DNA of 64,000 nt from Periplaneta americana. Its lineage: Eukaryota > Arthropoda > Insecta > Blattodea > Blattidae. Under the pieces are notes generated by a model. It searched no databases and was not told the DNA's origin. It saw only the letters and a list, made by a program, of their open reading frames with translations. The stretch covers positions 95,382,001 to 95,446,000 of the forward strand of contig NC_091117.1 in the NCBI RefSeq assembly GCF_040183065.1, read 5' to 3'. Shown piece after piece: positions 11,621 to 22,627 of the stretch. The first letter of the stretch is position 1. Every line of letters starts with the position of its first letter. Position numbers and translations under genes: made by a program.

Positions 11621-12114
11621 TATTCAGCATCTTACAAATTGTTAAATAGGTTTTATTTTTCTGTTATTTATTCTTTATTCTCTGTGTGCAAGGTCCTGGA
11701 GGTTAGATAATTCGATGGCTTAGGAAAATAATTTTTATTCTTTGTATTGACTTGTAACTTCCCTTTCTTGAGAAATTACCCTCACTCTCTATGTGAAATG
11801 TCATTAATGAAAATATATCTTCGCGAGGAAATGTCAGTATTTGGTTTACATTAGAAATGGGCGCGTTAGGAGTAAAATGGGAGATAAATGGAGACTGTGT
11901 TAGATGTGTAAGTCTGCTAGATATGCAGGGGCAATAGCAGCGCAAGTTACCTTAGCAAGTAGCGGACTGGCGAATTAAAACCTTTCATTTTTTTTTAGCC
12001 TTTCTGTTCGGCTGAATAACATTGTTAGTCTAATTTTATTTTTCAGAAAGAAAAGAACTAAAGGTTAATATGTTTAAGGATCGAGATATTTAATTAATGT
12101 AATCAATTCATTTA

Positions 12115-12656
12115 TTGAAACGTACTGCAGAGTCTTTATAGGCCAGTTTCTGTCAGAAGCTTTTCCAATTCACTGTGGGCTAAAGCTAGGAGATACACTA
12201 TCACCTTTACTTTTTAACTTCGCTCCAAATTTGCCATTAGGAAAGTCCAGGATAACAGACAGGGTTTGGAATTGAAAGATTACATCTGCTTCTTGTCTAT
12301 CCGGATGACATGAATATGTTAGGAGAAAATCCACAAACGATTAGGGAAAACACGGGAATTTTACTTGAAGCAAGTAAAGCTATAGGTTTGGAAGTAAATC
12401 CCGAAAAGACAATGTGTATGGTTATGTCTCTTTACCAGAATATTGCAAGAAATGGAAATGTAATATAAAAATTGGAAATTTATCCTTCGAAGAGATGGAA
12501 AAATGTAAATATCATGGAGTAACAGTAACAAATATAAATGGCACTCCGGAGGAAATTAAACGCAGAATAAATATGGGAAATGCCTGTTATTATTCGGTTG
12601 GGAAGCTTTTGTCATCCAGTCTGCTGGCAAAAAGTCTGAAAGTTAGAATTTATAAT
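12115..12656 (+). pseudogene. LINE reverse transcriptase remnant (LINE family A), 5' part
   Basis: Degenerate non-LTR retrotransposon ORF2: [20 protein letters not shown] near 12165-12225, then a damaged YADD box (YPDD near 12297), then GLEVNPEKT near 12388 and the 3' RT extension KIGNLSFEEMEKCKY near 12470. Several stops occur before 12414. It is split from its 3' part by a SINE at 12657-13003. I assign an RTE-like clade with low certainty. The family recurs at 38822, 45180, 54860, 55505 and 62150. Confidence 0.82.
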
Positions 12657-13003
12657 TTTTTTTCTCGCTGTTATTTATAGTCGCTTTAACATCTTTGGTC
12701 ATATCCCGAGTTAATCTTTTCGGTGAAATCCGAAGGCCTGTGTACTATTGTTGAGACTGGTTCTATTGTTGTGAACTAGATGGCGACTGTATTTGTATTA
12801 CTGATTTGTTATGAATATGATTTCGGTGATGAATGAGGCCGGTGATATTCAGGGATGTTGTGGCCCGAATTTCCTGGCATTTGCCTTACGGTTAAGGAAA
12901 AATCCTGAAAAACTTCAACCAGGAAATTCAACCCGACTGGGGATAGAACCCGGGCCCTCTGCGTAAGAGACCAGCATGCTGAGCCCTACACCACAGAGGT
13001 GGT
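12657..13003 (-). mobile_element. tRNA-derived SINE (family 3) inside LINE family A
   Basis: It interrupts the LINE reading between GAATTTATAA and ACAGTTATATTA-like sequence, which are contiguous in other copies. On the minus strand the head reads GTAGGGCTCAGCATGCTGGT with a B-box-like GGGTTCTATCCCC. The body shares GGCCGGTGATATTCA-type sequence with family 1 SINEs. Confidence 0.75.
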
Positions 13004-13195
13004 CACATCAGTTATATTATCGGTTGTTCGGTGTAGTTGTGAAACTTCGACTCTCACTTTGAAAGAGGAACAGAGATTAAGGGTGTTTGAGAATAAGGTT
13101 CTTAGAAAAAATATTTGGGGCTAAGAGGGATGAAGTTACAGGAGAATGGAGAAAGTTACACAACGCAGTAATCGATTCATTTATAATCTAAATCA
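13004..13195 (+). pseudogene. LINE family A, 3' part after SINE insertion
   Basis: The reading resumes with [20 protein letters not shown] near 13050-13105, then a frameshift before the [25 protein letters not shown]. It stops matching near 13190, so the element's 3' end is lost. Confidence 0.75.
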
Positions 13196-13829
13196 TGGTA
13201 TATTTTTAATTAATTGTATAAAGAAGAATTTTAATAAACAGATACGTTAACACACGGAAAACAAACTGAAAAGATGAAATAAAACGAAGTACTGTTTTGG
13301 CTGAATTACTAATACAAGATTTAAAAACGTTTTAAAATATTAGTGGTTTATTGTTATTATTAATGGTAATAACAATTGTATGGTATTTAGTAGTAATCAT
13401 CATGACATTAATAATAATCGTACAATAACAAATATACCGGACACAGGTGCCACTTTTGCCCTACTTTGGTTTACAAGAATCCGTTTTATCAGCACCGGCA
13501 GTGAAACGAATACTCTTCTTTTATAATTATGTATATGTAAAATTCTTTAATAATTTGTCAAACAAAACGAATTATTGTCTTGGCTGACGGTACTTTTGAT
13601 TATGCTCCCAACCATTTCTATCAGATGTACACCAAACATTCTTGTGTTAATGATTTCAGCATTCCTGTGGTTACTTCTTTTTTTTTTTTGGCAAATACTA
13701 ATACCATCAGTTCTCATCAACAATATTGCTATACCTTCCAAATCTACTGTTAAAAATTGAGGTATGTATTTTGATGAAAACTTAAGTTGAAACAATCAGT
13801 TTACAAATATTTAAAAAAATTTATATATA
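13196..13829. other. AT-rich sequence without recognised features
   Basis: I see no coding similarity. Short ATT-rich stretches occur near 13350-13420. Confidence 0.5.
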
Positions 13830-14084
13830 TTTTATTTTATTGGGTTATTTTACGACGCTGTATCAACATCTAGGTTATTAAGCGTCTGAATGAAATGAAA
13901 GTGATAATGCCGGTGAAATGAGTCCGGGGTCCAGCACCGAAAGTTACCCAGCATTTGCTCGTATTGGGTTGAGGGAAAACCCCGGAAAAAACCTCAACCA
14001 GGTAACTTGCCACGACCGGGATTCGAACCCGGGCCACCTGGTTTCGCAGCCAGACGCGCTGAGCGTTACTCCACAGGTGTGGAC
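13830..14084 (-). mobile_element. tRNA-derived SINE (family 1)
   Basis: Nearly identical to the 6121-6379 copy. The tRNA head is at the right end (B-box GGTTCGAATCCC on the minus strand near 14020) and the tail TAAAATAAAATATA at the left. The target duplication is unclear because the left flank is low complexity. Confidence 0.9.
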
Positions 14085-14686
14085 TACAAAAAAATAATAG
14101 GGCCTATTGTCAGTTTTCCACTTCCTAACCCACATAAAGCAACTCATTCCCTTTCCTCTGAAAAAAAAAAATCCTTATCCAGACTCTTATAATGCCTTAA
14201 TTTGATTATTCCGATGTTATATTGACTGATATCACTTCAAATTAGCGATAAAGCTACAGCGTGTCCATAATATGTACACAGTAATTGAAATGTATAATTT
14301 GTTTCATAAAAGACGGTTATTAAATAAAATTGTGGAACATAGAAACTTTGAATATTTATTTTGACAAGTAGAGGCGTATACATATTTATTACACAACTTT
14401 TACCACTGTATCACTTCGGATCCGAAGTAGAGGCGTGCTGTGTGACCTGTGAGATCAGTATTCGTGAATTACCACTTCGGCTGCTCTCGGTTATATTCGG
14501 TGGATTTGGGAATCTGGCCTGGCTGTACATTGAACCGCTCGTAAATAGATGAAGTCATTTGTTTTGATTTCATTGTAGCCATCGTCGTCGTTCCTGTAAT
14601 AACTCCTATGTCACATATCGATTTTCAGATTTTTGCTCTATTAAATAACTTAAATAGTGATGCAGCAAATAATACAATCTACTATA

Positions 14687-16176
14687 CAGGGTGTTTAAAA
14701 AATACGGGGCATAATTTTAGGTATGTATTTCCCACATGTAGACAATCAAAATAGTTCATTACAACATGTGTCCGGAAATGCTTCATTTCCGAGTTATGGC
14801 CTTCACAACATTGAAATTCACCGGAACGTTTTTCTTTCCGCAGGTCGTTGTCATTACAGAAGATGTTCAAAATGTCCACCTCCTGCTTGAATACAGACCT
14901 CACATCGATGTCTCATTGACCTGCGAACACGATCCCAAACTCCAGGAGTATTGCGTATGTCCTCAGAGCATGCCACAATTCGATTCCGAAGGGATTCCAA
15001 ATCAGGCACCGGAGACGAATAAACCAGTGATTTTAAATGGCCCCACAAGTAGAAATCGAGAGGGTTCAGATCAGGTGAGCGTTGAGGCCAAGCAATTGGG
15101 CCACCTCTACCTATCCATCGATCAGGAAACCTTCGATCCAAGTACCGGCGAGCCATACAACTGAAGTGTGCAGGAGCGCCATCATGCAAGAAGTGAATGT
15201 GTTGACGATTGATCAGTGGAGTGTCTTATAAAACATGAGGTATGGTGTTTTCCAGGAAGTTTGTGTACGCCTGCACCGTAAGTCTGTTTACAAGTACATG
15301 GGGTCGAACTAATCGATCACCAATGATACCGGCCCACATGTTGAGGGAGAACCGCACCTGGTGATGAGATGGAACAGTTGCACGTGGGTTTTCATACGCC
15401 CATACATGCTGATTGTGGAAATTTGTTATGCCATCTCGTGTGAACTGTGCTTCATATGTAAATAATACTAAGGCAGGAAAGTTCGGATTTACACCACACT
15501 GCTGCAAGAACCACTGACAGAACCTAACTCGTTCAGGGTAATCTGCTGGTGACAGGGCCTGTACACGTTGCAAATGATAAGGATACAATTGATACTCTTT
15601 CAACAGTCTCCAGACAGTCGTATGAGGAACACTGACTTGCAACGCTACCCTTCGTTTGCTGATAGAAGGAGTCATGTTCACAGCCTCCAGAATCTCCTCC
15701 TGTACTTCTGGAGTTGTAGATCTTGGTCGTCCCCTTCCCAAACCAGGAGAGTTAAATTTTCCATACTCGCACAGACTGTAATGGAGACGTACAAATGTCT
15801 TCCGACCTGGAACATTGTCACTGTGGGTACCTCTCCTGGTACAAACGACGAGCCAGCGCAGCATTGCCATCCGCCTTACCGTACATGAAGTGTATCTCTG
15901 CCAGCTCTTGATTTGAATACATGTCGCACAGTCTAACGCCAACACAACACTGAATGTAACCTTCGCCTCGGAATGAACTGTCAGAGTGCCCTCTTAATGT
16001 CTCCTTTGGCGGCAACGACGTGCGGAAAGAAAAACGTTCCTGTGAATTTCAATGTTGTGAAGGCCATAACTCGGAAATGAAGCACTTCCGGACACATGTT
16101 GTAATGAACTATTTTCATTGTCTACGTGTGGGAAATACATACCTAAAATTATGCCCCGTATTTTTGAAACACCCTG
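14687..16176. mobile_element. Mariner-like element with about 157-bp TIRs (DD41D type)
   Basis: Long inverted repeats (about 14687-14842 and 16021-16176) begin with CAGGGTGTTT. The left flank is TA. The body carries one transposase gene on the minus strand. Long TIRs and the spacing between the second and third catalytic Asp suggest the rosa-like DD41D group of the mariner superfamily. Confidence 0.9.
14854..16015 (-). pseudogene. Mariner-superfamily (DD41D) transposase pseudogene
   Basis: Order from the right: helix-turn-helix MYSNQELAEIHFMYGKADGN near 15930; GRPRSTTPEVQEEILEAV near 15710; second HTH VALQVSVPHTTVWRLL near 15640; VLFTYEAQFTRDGI near 15460; HDGAPAHF near 15180; WPQRSPDLNPLDFYLWG near 15090. 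The Asp normally found in FTDEAQF is Tyr. The second and third Asp are intact with 41 residues between them. A frameshift lies between 15945 and about 15840 and an in-frame TAA follows IPHVL at about 15226. The gene cannot make active enzyme. Confidence 0.9.
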
Positions 16177-16377
16177 TTATATAACTTAATTATATTTCTT
16201 TCGAAAATGTAAGAATTCACGATCTCCTATGCACTACTGCCATAGAATGAATGAATTTGTTTTTCTTTCTACTAAAAATGTAATATTTTGCACATAAAAG
16301 TTACGGAACAACGACACTATAATCTGAGGCGGTGGTGGAAATGTATTGTATTGTTATTTTAAAACTCTTGTATATCC

Positions 16378-16970
16378 TTAAATATCAGTCCTATCAAAAT
16401 TTTTCCTGGGATAAAACTTATCGGCAATCATTTTTAAAGAAACTTTTGTTATGTAACATTTTTCACAAAAATCAATAATAAGCGAGATATTTCGGTTTAT
16501 TTAATTCAGGCCCCCTTATAACTCCCCTTTTAAATAAAGTATTTTGAATGCTATATAGCCTAAAATATAAGTTACAAGAACTTAATTTATATTCTAATTG
16601 TCATAGAAATCCGTTCAGCCATTATCACGTGAAAAGGTAACAAACATCTAGACAGACAGACAGACTTAAATATCAGTCCTATCAAAATTTTGCCTGGGAC
16701 AAAACTTATCGGAAATCATTTTTAAAGAAACGTTTGTTATGTAACATTTTTCACAAAAAATCAATAATAAGCGAGATATTTCGGTTTATTTAATTCAGGC
16801 CCCCTTATAACCCCCCTTTTAACCCCCCTTTTAAATAAAGTATTTTGAATGCCATATAGCCTAAAATCTAAGTTACAACGAACTTAATTTATGTTCCAAT
16901 TTTCATCGAAATCCGTTCAGCCATTATCGCATGAAAAGGTAACAAACATACAGACAGACAGACATACAAA
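16378..16970. repeat. Two 288-bp tandem copies of an interspersed repeat end
   Basis: The block beginning TTAAATATCAGTCCTATCAA occurs at 16378 and again at 16666. Each copy ends in CCGTTCAGCCATTATC, a GTAACAAACAT motif and a short GACA-rich run. The second copy carries an extra CCCCCCTTTTAA duplication. The terminal motif resembles 3' ends of widespread arthropod retroposons, but I cannot name the family. Confidence 0.8.
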
Positions 16971-17539
16971 CAAAAATTTCAAAAAAGCGATTTTCGGTTT
17001 CAGGGTGGTTAATGATATATGTTAGGACCAATTATTTTTTGGAAAATCGAAAATTACCAGAACAATTTCGGCTACAGATTTAGTATAGATGTAACTCAGA
17101 GTTGTGCTTACTATCCATGGCGATAAATAGCTAATAAACACACATCCAATTTGATTCTCAATAATGCATACTTATTCATACAAGCAGTTAAATTTAAGCA
17201 GTTTCATGGTATAATAACGTGGTCTGTGTTGCCACATGTACACTTAGCGGCAAAAAGAATGGGCCGGCCGACAATTTCTAAGTTCGAGAGATATAACATT
17301 GCGCATGCTCGTCTCGTCAAAGCCATAGTTCACGAGGTAACACATAATTAAACCATTTAAATTTGCTGTATTTTGTTTAAGAGTCTAAAATATGTAATAA
17401 AATCGAATGGCGGGTTGATTCTAGATACATCAGGGCCCTTGAATAGTGAAATAATAATAAAATTGATAAATACAAAATCAACCGGAGCGAATATGAACAG
17501 GAAAATCACGTATTATGCCGAACCAACATTAATTGTCAA

Positions 17540-17625
17540 AGTAGCCTAAGTTGTTACGGCATTGGTCTATTGAACAAGTTGATAGTAGTAGCTCAAGGTT
17601 CGAATCTCCCTCAAATCTTCTTTTT
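17540..17625 (+). mobile_element. tRNA-like SINE head fragment
   Basis: TTACGGCATTGGTCTATTGA followed 40 bp later by a B-box GGTTCGAATCTCCC and a T-rich run suggests a Pol III promoter of a tRNA-derived SINE. The cloverleaf is incomplete, so it is not a functional tRNA gene. Confidence 0.45.
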
Positions 17626-17832
17626 TTTTATTACATATTTGCCATCATATGTGTCTCGCAAAGCTATAATTATGTGGCGATATCTCTTAGAATATGCTCA
17701 AACTCTAATAAATAATAAACCTCCCTCTCTCTTTCAAGCAATACTGCGATCTGTTAATACAACGTTCTGTCTCGTCATTACGCTTGAAGATGGCACAGAA
17801 ACAATAACTCATTGCCTTGGTTCGCATAGGTT

Positions 17833-18543
17833 ATTCTGCGTATGCTACTCTCCGACAGGACTTCGATTGGAGAAATGTCATTTTCTCCGACCAGGTAATT
17901 GTCTCCAGTAGCATTCTGCGTATACTAATCTCTGACAGGACTTCGATTGGAGAAATGTCATTTTCTCCGACGAGGTAATTGTCTCCAATAGCAACGATAG
18001 TATTGCCCTAGTTTATTGTATGAATGGCCACAGATACGATGAACGCTTCGTGAGACGAATTAACAAGTCGGGTTGCGTGTTAGGGGTGGATGTCATAAGA
18101 TTGGGCAGGACTTCTGGACGCATTCACGGGCGGTTTATGGCAGAAGTCTACGAACACATATTGGCAAATGTAATGATCCCTTCCACCTGAAAACGATATC
18201 CAGAAGGAACACTTTTCTTCCAGCAGGATAATCATCCAATACACACCGCCAACTGGAATCAAAGATGGTTTACGAGGAGGCGTGATGTCGACCCAGTCGA
18301 CTGGTCTCCAAAATCACCAGATATGAATCCAATTCAAAATTTGTGGGCTGCAGTCAAAAGGATCCTACACTCTAATTGGGCAGAACAACCACCCGTTTGG
18401 ACACCTGAGGAATTGTGGGACAGAGTTCTAGATGCATGGAAGAAGATGGCCAAGAATTTAGACCTGTTCCATAATCTTGTGGACTCCATGCCGCGCAGAA
18501 TGAGGGCAGTTGTTGACGCAGGTGGTTTGTGGACGAGATACTA
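17833..18543 (+). pseudogene. Tc1-like transposase C-terminal two-thirds, dead
   Basis: DFDWRNVIFSDEVIV near 17940-17985 contains the first catalytic Asp. QQDNHPIHTANWNQRWF, with its second Asp, follows near 18222-18270. DWSPKSPDMNPIQNLWAAVK at about 18298-18357 contains the third site, where the Glu of the usual NPIENLW is Gln (CAA). The end reads VDSMPRRMRAVVDAGG and stops at 18541. An 80-bp tandem duplication (17833-17912 and 17913-17992) covers the first catalytic motif and shifts the frame. The second copy has DE and the first has DQ. The N-terminal DNA-binding region was not recognised. Confidence 0.85.
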
Positions 18544-18545
18544 GT

Positions 18546-18799
18546 CCCCAGCACAGGCCTTATTTTGCTAATATATTAAAAATTGTTTGGTTTTGTTAAT
18601 TTAATTATTTATTTGTGTTTGATATGCGTCTGTTTTTTTAGGATGTGAAACAAGTATTTTTGTTTATACAGGCCAGGTCTCACCTATTAATAGCCCACTG
18701 GTGATGGGCAATAATATTTTTACAAGGCAGGCATAACGAAGTTTGTTAACAAATGCCATTTCACATTTAAACTAATAAATTAAGTAAAAGTTAAAATAA
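18546..18799. other. AT-rich sequence, no feature recognised
   Basis: No coding or repeat signature seen apart from low-complexity A/T runs. Confidence 0.45.
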
Positions 18800-18895
18800 A
18801 AAAAATAATAATTTTACCGTACTGGGAAGCGAACTTACAACCTCTGGTACGGATGTCAGACTTCTTACCACTGGGCCACACACTGCTCGTAAGGT
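18800..18895 (-). mobile_element. tRNA-like SINE head (minus orientation)
   Basis: On the minus strand GTGGCCCAGTGGTAAGAAGT (A-box region) is followed by a B-box-like AAGTTCGCTTCCC. This resembles a tRNA-derived SINE promoter. The body and tail were not delimited. Confidence 0.5.
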
Positions 18896-19560
18896 TTACT
18901 ACATTATAGATGGACGACTTTCAATGAAGAGACACCACAGCAATGCCTTGCAGTGGGTTACGTTTACACGAGTGAACAGCGCGATAGAACTTAGCATTAC
19001 CATAGACAAGTGTACATTTTACAAGTTCCGTATCACATGCTTTTGAAGACTGTCAGTTCTTGTAAAGCCATACTACTCATAGGCTACTACCATTATTGTT
19101 AAAATACAGAGTGATTCACGAGGATTTACTGCTACTTACATAGCGTATTTCCGAAAACATTGAGCAAAAATGTCCTATAAACATGTGTCTTAATCTCAGT
19201 ATTTTCAGAGTTACACTAATTTCAACTTGTTAGTGAAATAACCTTTTTTTCTTTAGTTTTAAGGGTAAAAGAATATTTACAAATAGAGAATGAACTATTC
19301 AGAAGTAGGTTTATCATTTCTTTAATTGGCTAGTGTTCTGAAGCTAAAAATGTGTTGTTAATTGCTTTGTACAAATATTGTTTTTCAATTTTTAACTAAA
19401 AATTGCATCATTCTTACGCACTTATCACAAAAATTGTTATGAATCATACGACTTTAGGAACTGTATTCTTTACAGTTTAATTATGCATCCTAAAGTATAG
19501 TCTTAAAGAATTTACAAGAGCGGCGCGATTTGTAACAATTGTTGTGATAAATTCGTAAGA

Positions 19561-19700
19561 GAAAGGACGCCGTGAATATTCTAGGGATAAAGGCATGGAA
19601 AACGAAGGCCAGAGATAGAGAATACTGGAAGAGACGCATTGAGGAGGCCAAGGCTCAAATTGGGCTGTAGCGCCATAGGAGCAGCAGCAGCAGCAGCAAG
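19561..19700 (+). mobile_element. LINE 3'-end fragment with (AGC)n tail
   Basis: It encodes IKAWKTKARDREYWKRRIEE followed by AKAQIGL and a stop, a typical C-terminal end of a non-LTR ORF2. An AGCAGCAGC tail follows. TTCGTAAGA at 19552-19560 and 19701-19709 is the target-site duplication. It is severely 5'-truncated. Confidence 0.85.
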
Positions 19701-19798
19701 TTCGTAAGAAAAATTTAATTTTGTAGTTAAAAATCGAAAAAAAAAATCTGTATGAAGCAACTATGGAATTCACTACACATTTTTAGCTTCAGAATACT

Positions 19799-20004
19799 AT
19801 GTAAGGATTAATTTTGGTCCTACAGAATTTATCTGTTATGGTAATAAAGGGAAAAACACTAGAGGAGAGGGATTCGATCTGGTGTTGTGGATTGAACTTC
19901 AGTGTAGCTCAGTGGTTAGAGCGCTTGGTACATGGAACCAAGGACCTGGGTTTGATCCCTGGCATCCGAGCACATTTTTCTCCTCTCTCCTCTAATAACA
20001 ATTG
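19799..20004 (+). mobile_element. tRNA-derived SINE (family 4)
   Basis: The tRNA-like domain reads GTGTAGCTCAGTGGTTAGAG (A-box) and GGGTTTGATCCC (B-box), with about 100 bp of upstream sequence, so the tRNA-like part lies in the middle. It is flanked by an 11-bp duplication TTCAGAATACT (19788-19798 and 20005-20015). A related inverted copy is at 28706-29038. Confidence 0.9.
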
Positions 20005-20240
20005 TTCAGAATACTGGCTAATTACAGAGATGATACATACACCTGAACAGTTCATTCTTTATCTGTAATATTGTTTTACTCTTAAAACTAAAGAATAATG
20101 ATATTTTACAAACAACTTCAAATTAGTGTAACTCTGAAAATATTAAGATTAGGACACATGTTTATATGACTTTTTTTGCTCAGAATGTCTTCGGAAATAT
20201 GCTCCGTAAGTGGCGGTAAATCCTTGTGAATCACCCTGTA

Positions 20241-20779
20241 TAGTTTGAACATTTGTTTGAGTTGCCAGTAGCCAATTTATTTTTGTTTATGTTAAAAATA
20301 GAGTACAGTACTTTCAATTTCAAATATATTTGTACAAGAACTACTACCATTTTCTTTAATATAAACCCGACTTTTAACTTTCAAATATCCTCGAATATCC
20401 ATGAATAGTAAGTAGCCTGTATAAAGTGCAATGAATAATATTTGATTTATAATTTAAAAAATATTTATATGGTGTCTTTCACAGCTTTGCGTTGAAACTA
20501 TTTTTATTGTGGCTCCTATGGTATTATAGTCTGGTTGAATGCAACATCGCTAGATGACAGCGGTAGTGAACTTGCTACACGACGAGTCCGTTTCTGTCTG
20601 CTACACTATTTACCGCGCATGTGAAGAATCAGAGGAGGAACTCCTCCCTACCCATTCATTTACTTGCTTTAAAACTCTGCTTCTTTCTCTGGCCTCAACA
20701 AAATGTGTCGTTTATTTTAATTTACTTTCAACCGTTAGTTTGGAAGCGGTTGGTACCTACTGTGCATGCATTACATTTA
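20241..20779. other. AT-rich sequence, no gene recognised
   Basis: Short open frames near 20554-20847 have no recognisable similarity and run into the C/T-rich tract. Confidence 0.45.
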
Positions 20780-21165
20780 CTCTTCGTTTTCTCTCTATAC
20801 TCTTCTCTGTCTCTCTATCCTCTGTATATTCTCTCTCCTCTCTATGATCTTTTTTCTCTGTCCTCTCTATCCTTTTTTCCCCAGTCTGTTTTCTTTATAG
20901 TCTTTATTCTCTCAGTGCTATTCCCTCAATCCTATCTTAATATCTTTATCCTGTCTGTCCTCTCCACCGTCTCTGTCTCTGTCCCCTATATGTCTTCTAT
21001 ATCTCCTCTGTTCTCTCTTTCTTCACTATTTTCTGTATCTTCTCTGTAGCCTCTCTATTGTCTCTGTCCTCTCAGGTCTCAATATCTTCTCTCTCCTCTT
21101 CGTTCTCTCTATTCCCTCTGTCTTCCTTTTCCCCTTTATATCCTCGCGTCCTCTCTATCCTGTCT
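20780..21165. repeat. CTCT / TCTCTGTCC-rich low-complexity tract
   Basis: Almost 400 bp of degenerate polypyrimidine with CTCTCTAT and TCTCTGTCC motifs. It produces long but meaningless open frames on the plus strand. Confidence 0.85.
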
Positions 21166-22620
21166 GTTCAAGTTCACAGTTTGGGAGCGGTGTCCAACAT
21201 CCCTGCTCTTGAGTAATCACAGTTTGAAATCAGTAAACATGCAGTGCTTACAAAGTAATTTGTTGCCCAGTATTATAGCCGTGCTCTCATGCTTAACATG
21301 TTGGCATCATACAATAACGTGCGGTGTGCTTTTAAAACATAATTTCTCCGACCAATTGTTGCTCTGTAGGTTTCACTCTAAGCGTCACATTGTCACATAC
21401 TTCCTCGATAAGAATAAGCACTAGTTTGTTATATTGTTAAATGATTATTATTATTATTATTATTATTATTTCATATACGAGTATGTTGACATTCTTAACT
21501 CTTAATAATAACTCTTTAATAATAATTTTTAATCACATACCTTAACGTTCGTCCTTAGCACAAGACATTGCAACCTCGGTTTTAGTCCACATGGATTAGA
21601 CAAGTAGGTGTCATTTAATAATGGAAGAAGCTTATTGGTTGCAATATTGAAATTGAGGTGAGTGATTGGAGCGGTGACATAAGAAATTGAAAACAATAAT
21701 ACAATTAAATTTCAAAGACCTGCCAAATGTTATGCACGAGGCTGCTCAAAGACCTGCCGAATGTTAACAATGAGAGCGCGGTGATAATAAGTATAAGTAC
21801 AACTTGTGTAAAGTCGGTAAATCTTTATTTATCCACTCTTTTAAATTACAAAGATCATTCAGATTTGGCAAACATATGGAAACAGAAAAAAGAGAAAATC
21901 GCAGTACTCAGAGAAACATCTGTCACAGCCACTTTTTCCACTAACACTTGATAAATGTAGGCTATTCATTCTTCAATAATCTCTTTATGATGGTATAACA
22001 ATCTTAAAATACATATTTGGTAGTTACATTATATCAATATAAATATCTATAGTCTCATATTCAGGTATTAGCAATACTTTGTTCCATTGTTTCCGTTCTG
22101 GATATTAATAACCACTTCATACAAACGACGTGACATAGCAATTGCACTTTGTAAACAGGCACTATGAATTCTTGGAAAAACAAAAAGTGTGTTGAACTAA
22201 TAAAATTATACTTACAGCACAATTCATTTAAATTTTCAAATGCAGTTAGCTGCCAACAATAGAATTTAATAATAAAATACACGAATTTTAATTTTTTTTT
22301 AAATCCTGTTCTTATTTGAATTAAACATTAATATTCTTGCAATTTTCTTACATCCCCTTCTATGCAAATATAAGAAATTGTGAAATATTACAATGTACAT
22401 GTACTCATGCATGCTCACATTCACATACATTGAAATGTATATGCGCAAGTACACAGTATAGACACACTTCATGGCACAATACACAATTATACGCACACAG
22501 GCCTATACATGTATGCATAATGGTAAATACATTCGATCTTTCATGAATAATACATTTTTGAAGTAACATGTTCGTTAAACGTTTTAACTAAACAAATATT
22601 AAGATATTTCTGAATGTTTT
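21166..22620. other. No gene recognised; includes an (ATT)n microsatellite
   Basis: A pure ATT run lies at about 21446-21471. Near 21720 and 21752 a short direct repeat of AGACCTGCC-AATGTTA is seen. The remainder is AT-rich with no supported feature. Confidence 0.5.
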
Positions 22621-22627
22621 GTTAAGT

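Larger units (their letters stand above)
14583..16316. mobile_element. MITE (family M1) split by a mariner-like element
   Basis: Outer inverted ends CGTTCCTGTAATAACTCC near 14589 and the complement ending near 16316 bracket about 245 bp of MITE sequence, interrupted by the 14687-16176 element. A second copy at 35198-35450 lacks the insertion and therefore shows the empty site. Confidence 0.85.
19107..20238. mobile_element. Foldback-type DNA element with long TIRs, carrying two retroposons
   Basis: Starting with CAGAGTGATTCAC at 19107 and ending with the complement at 20238, both sides flanked by TA. The inverted arms extend over 200 bp and can be followed to about 19440 on the left and 19710 on the right once a SINE (19799-20004) and a LINE fragment (19561-19700) are removed. 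No transposase was seen. It looks like a non-autonomous mariner-type element. Confidence 0.85.

Noticed and set aside
19899-19970. Genuine tRNA gene (A- and B-boxes present)
   Set aside because: It is embedded in a 206-bp unit with a target-site duplication and repeated at 28706-29038, so it is a SINE promoter. The anticodon arm is not convincingly folded.
20621-21049. 142-codon open frame on the plus strand
   Set aside because: It is a translation of CTCT/TCTCTGTCC low-complexity DNA.
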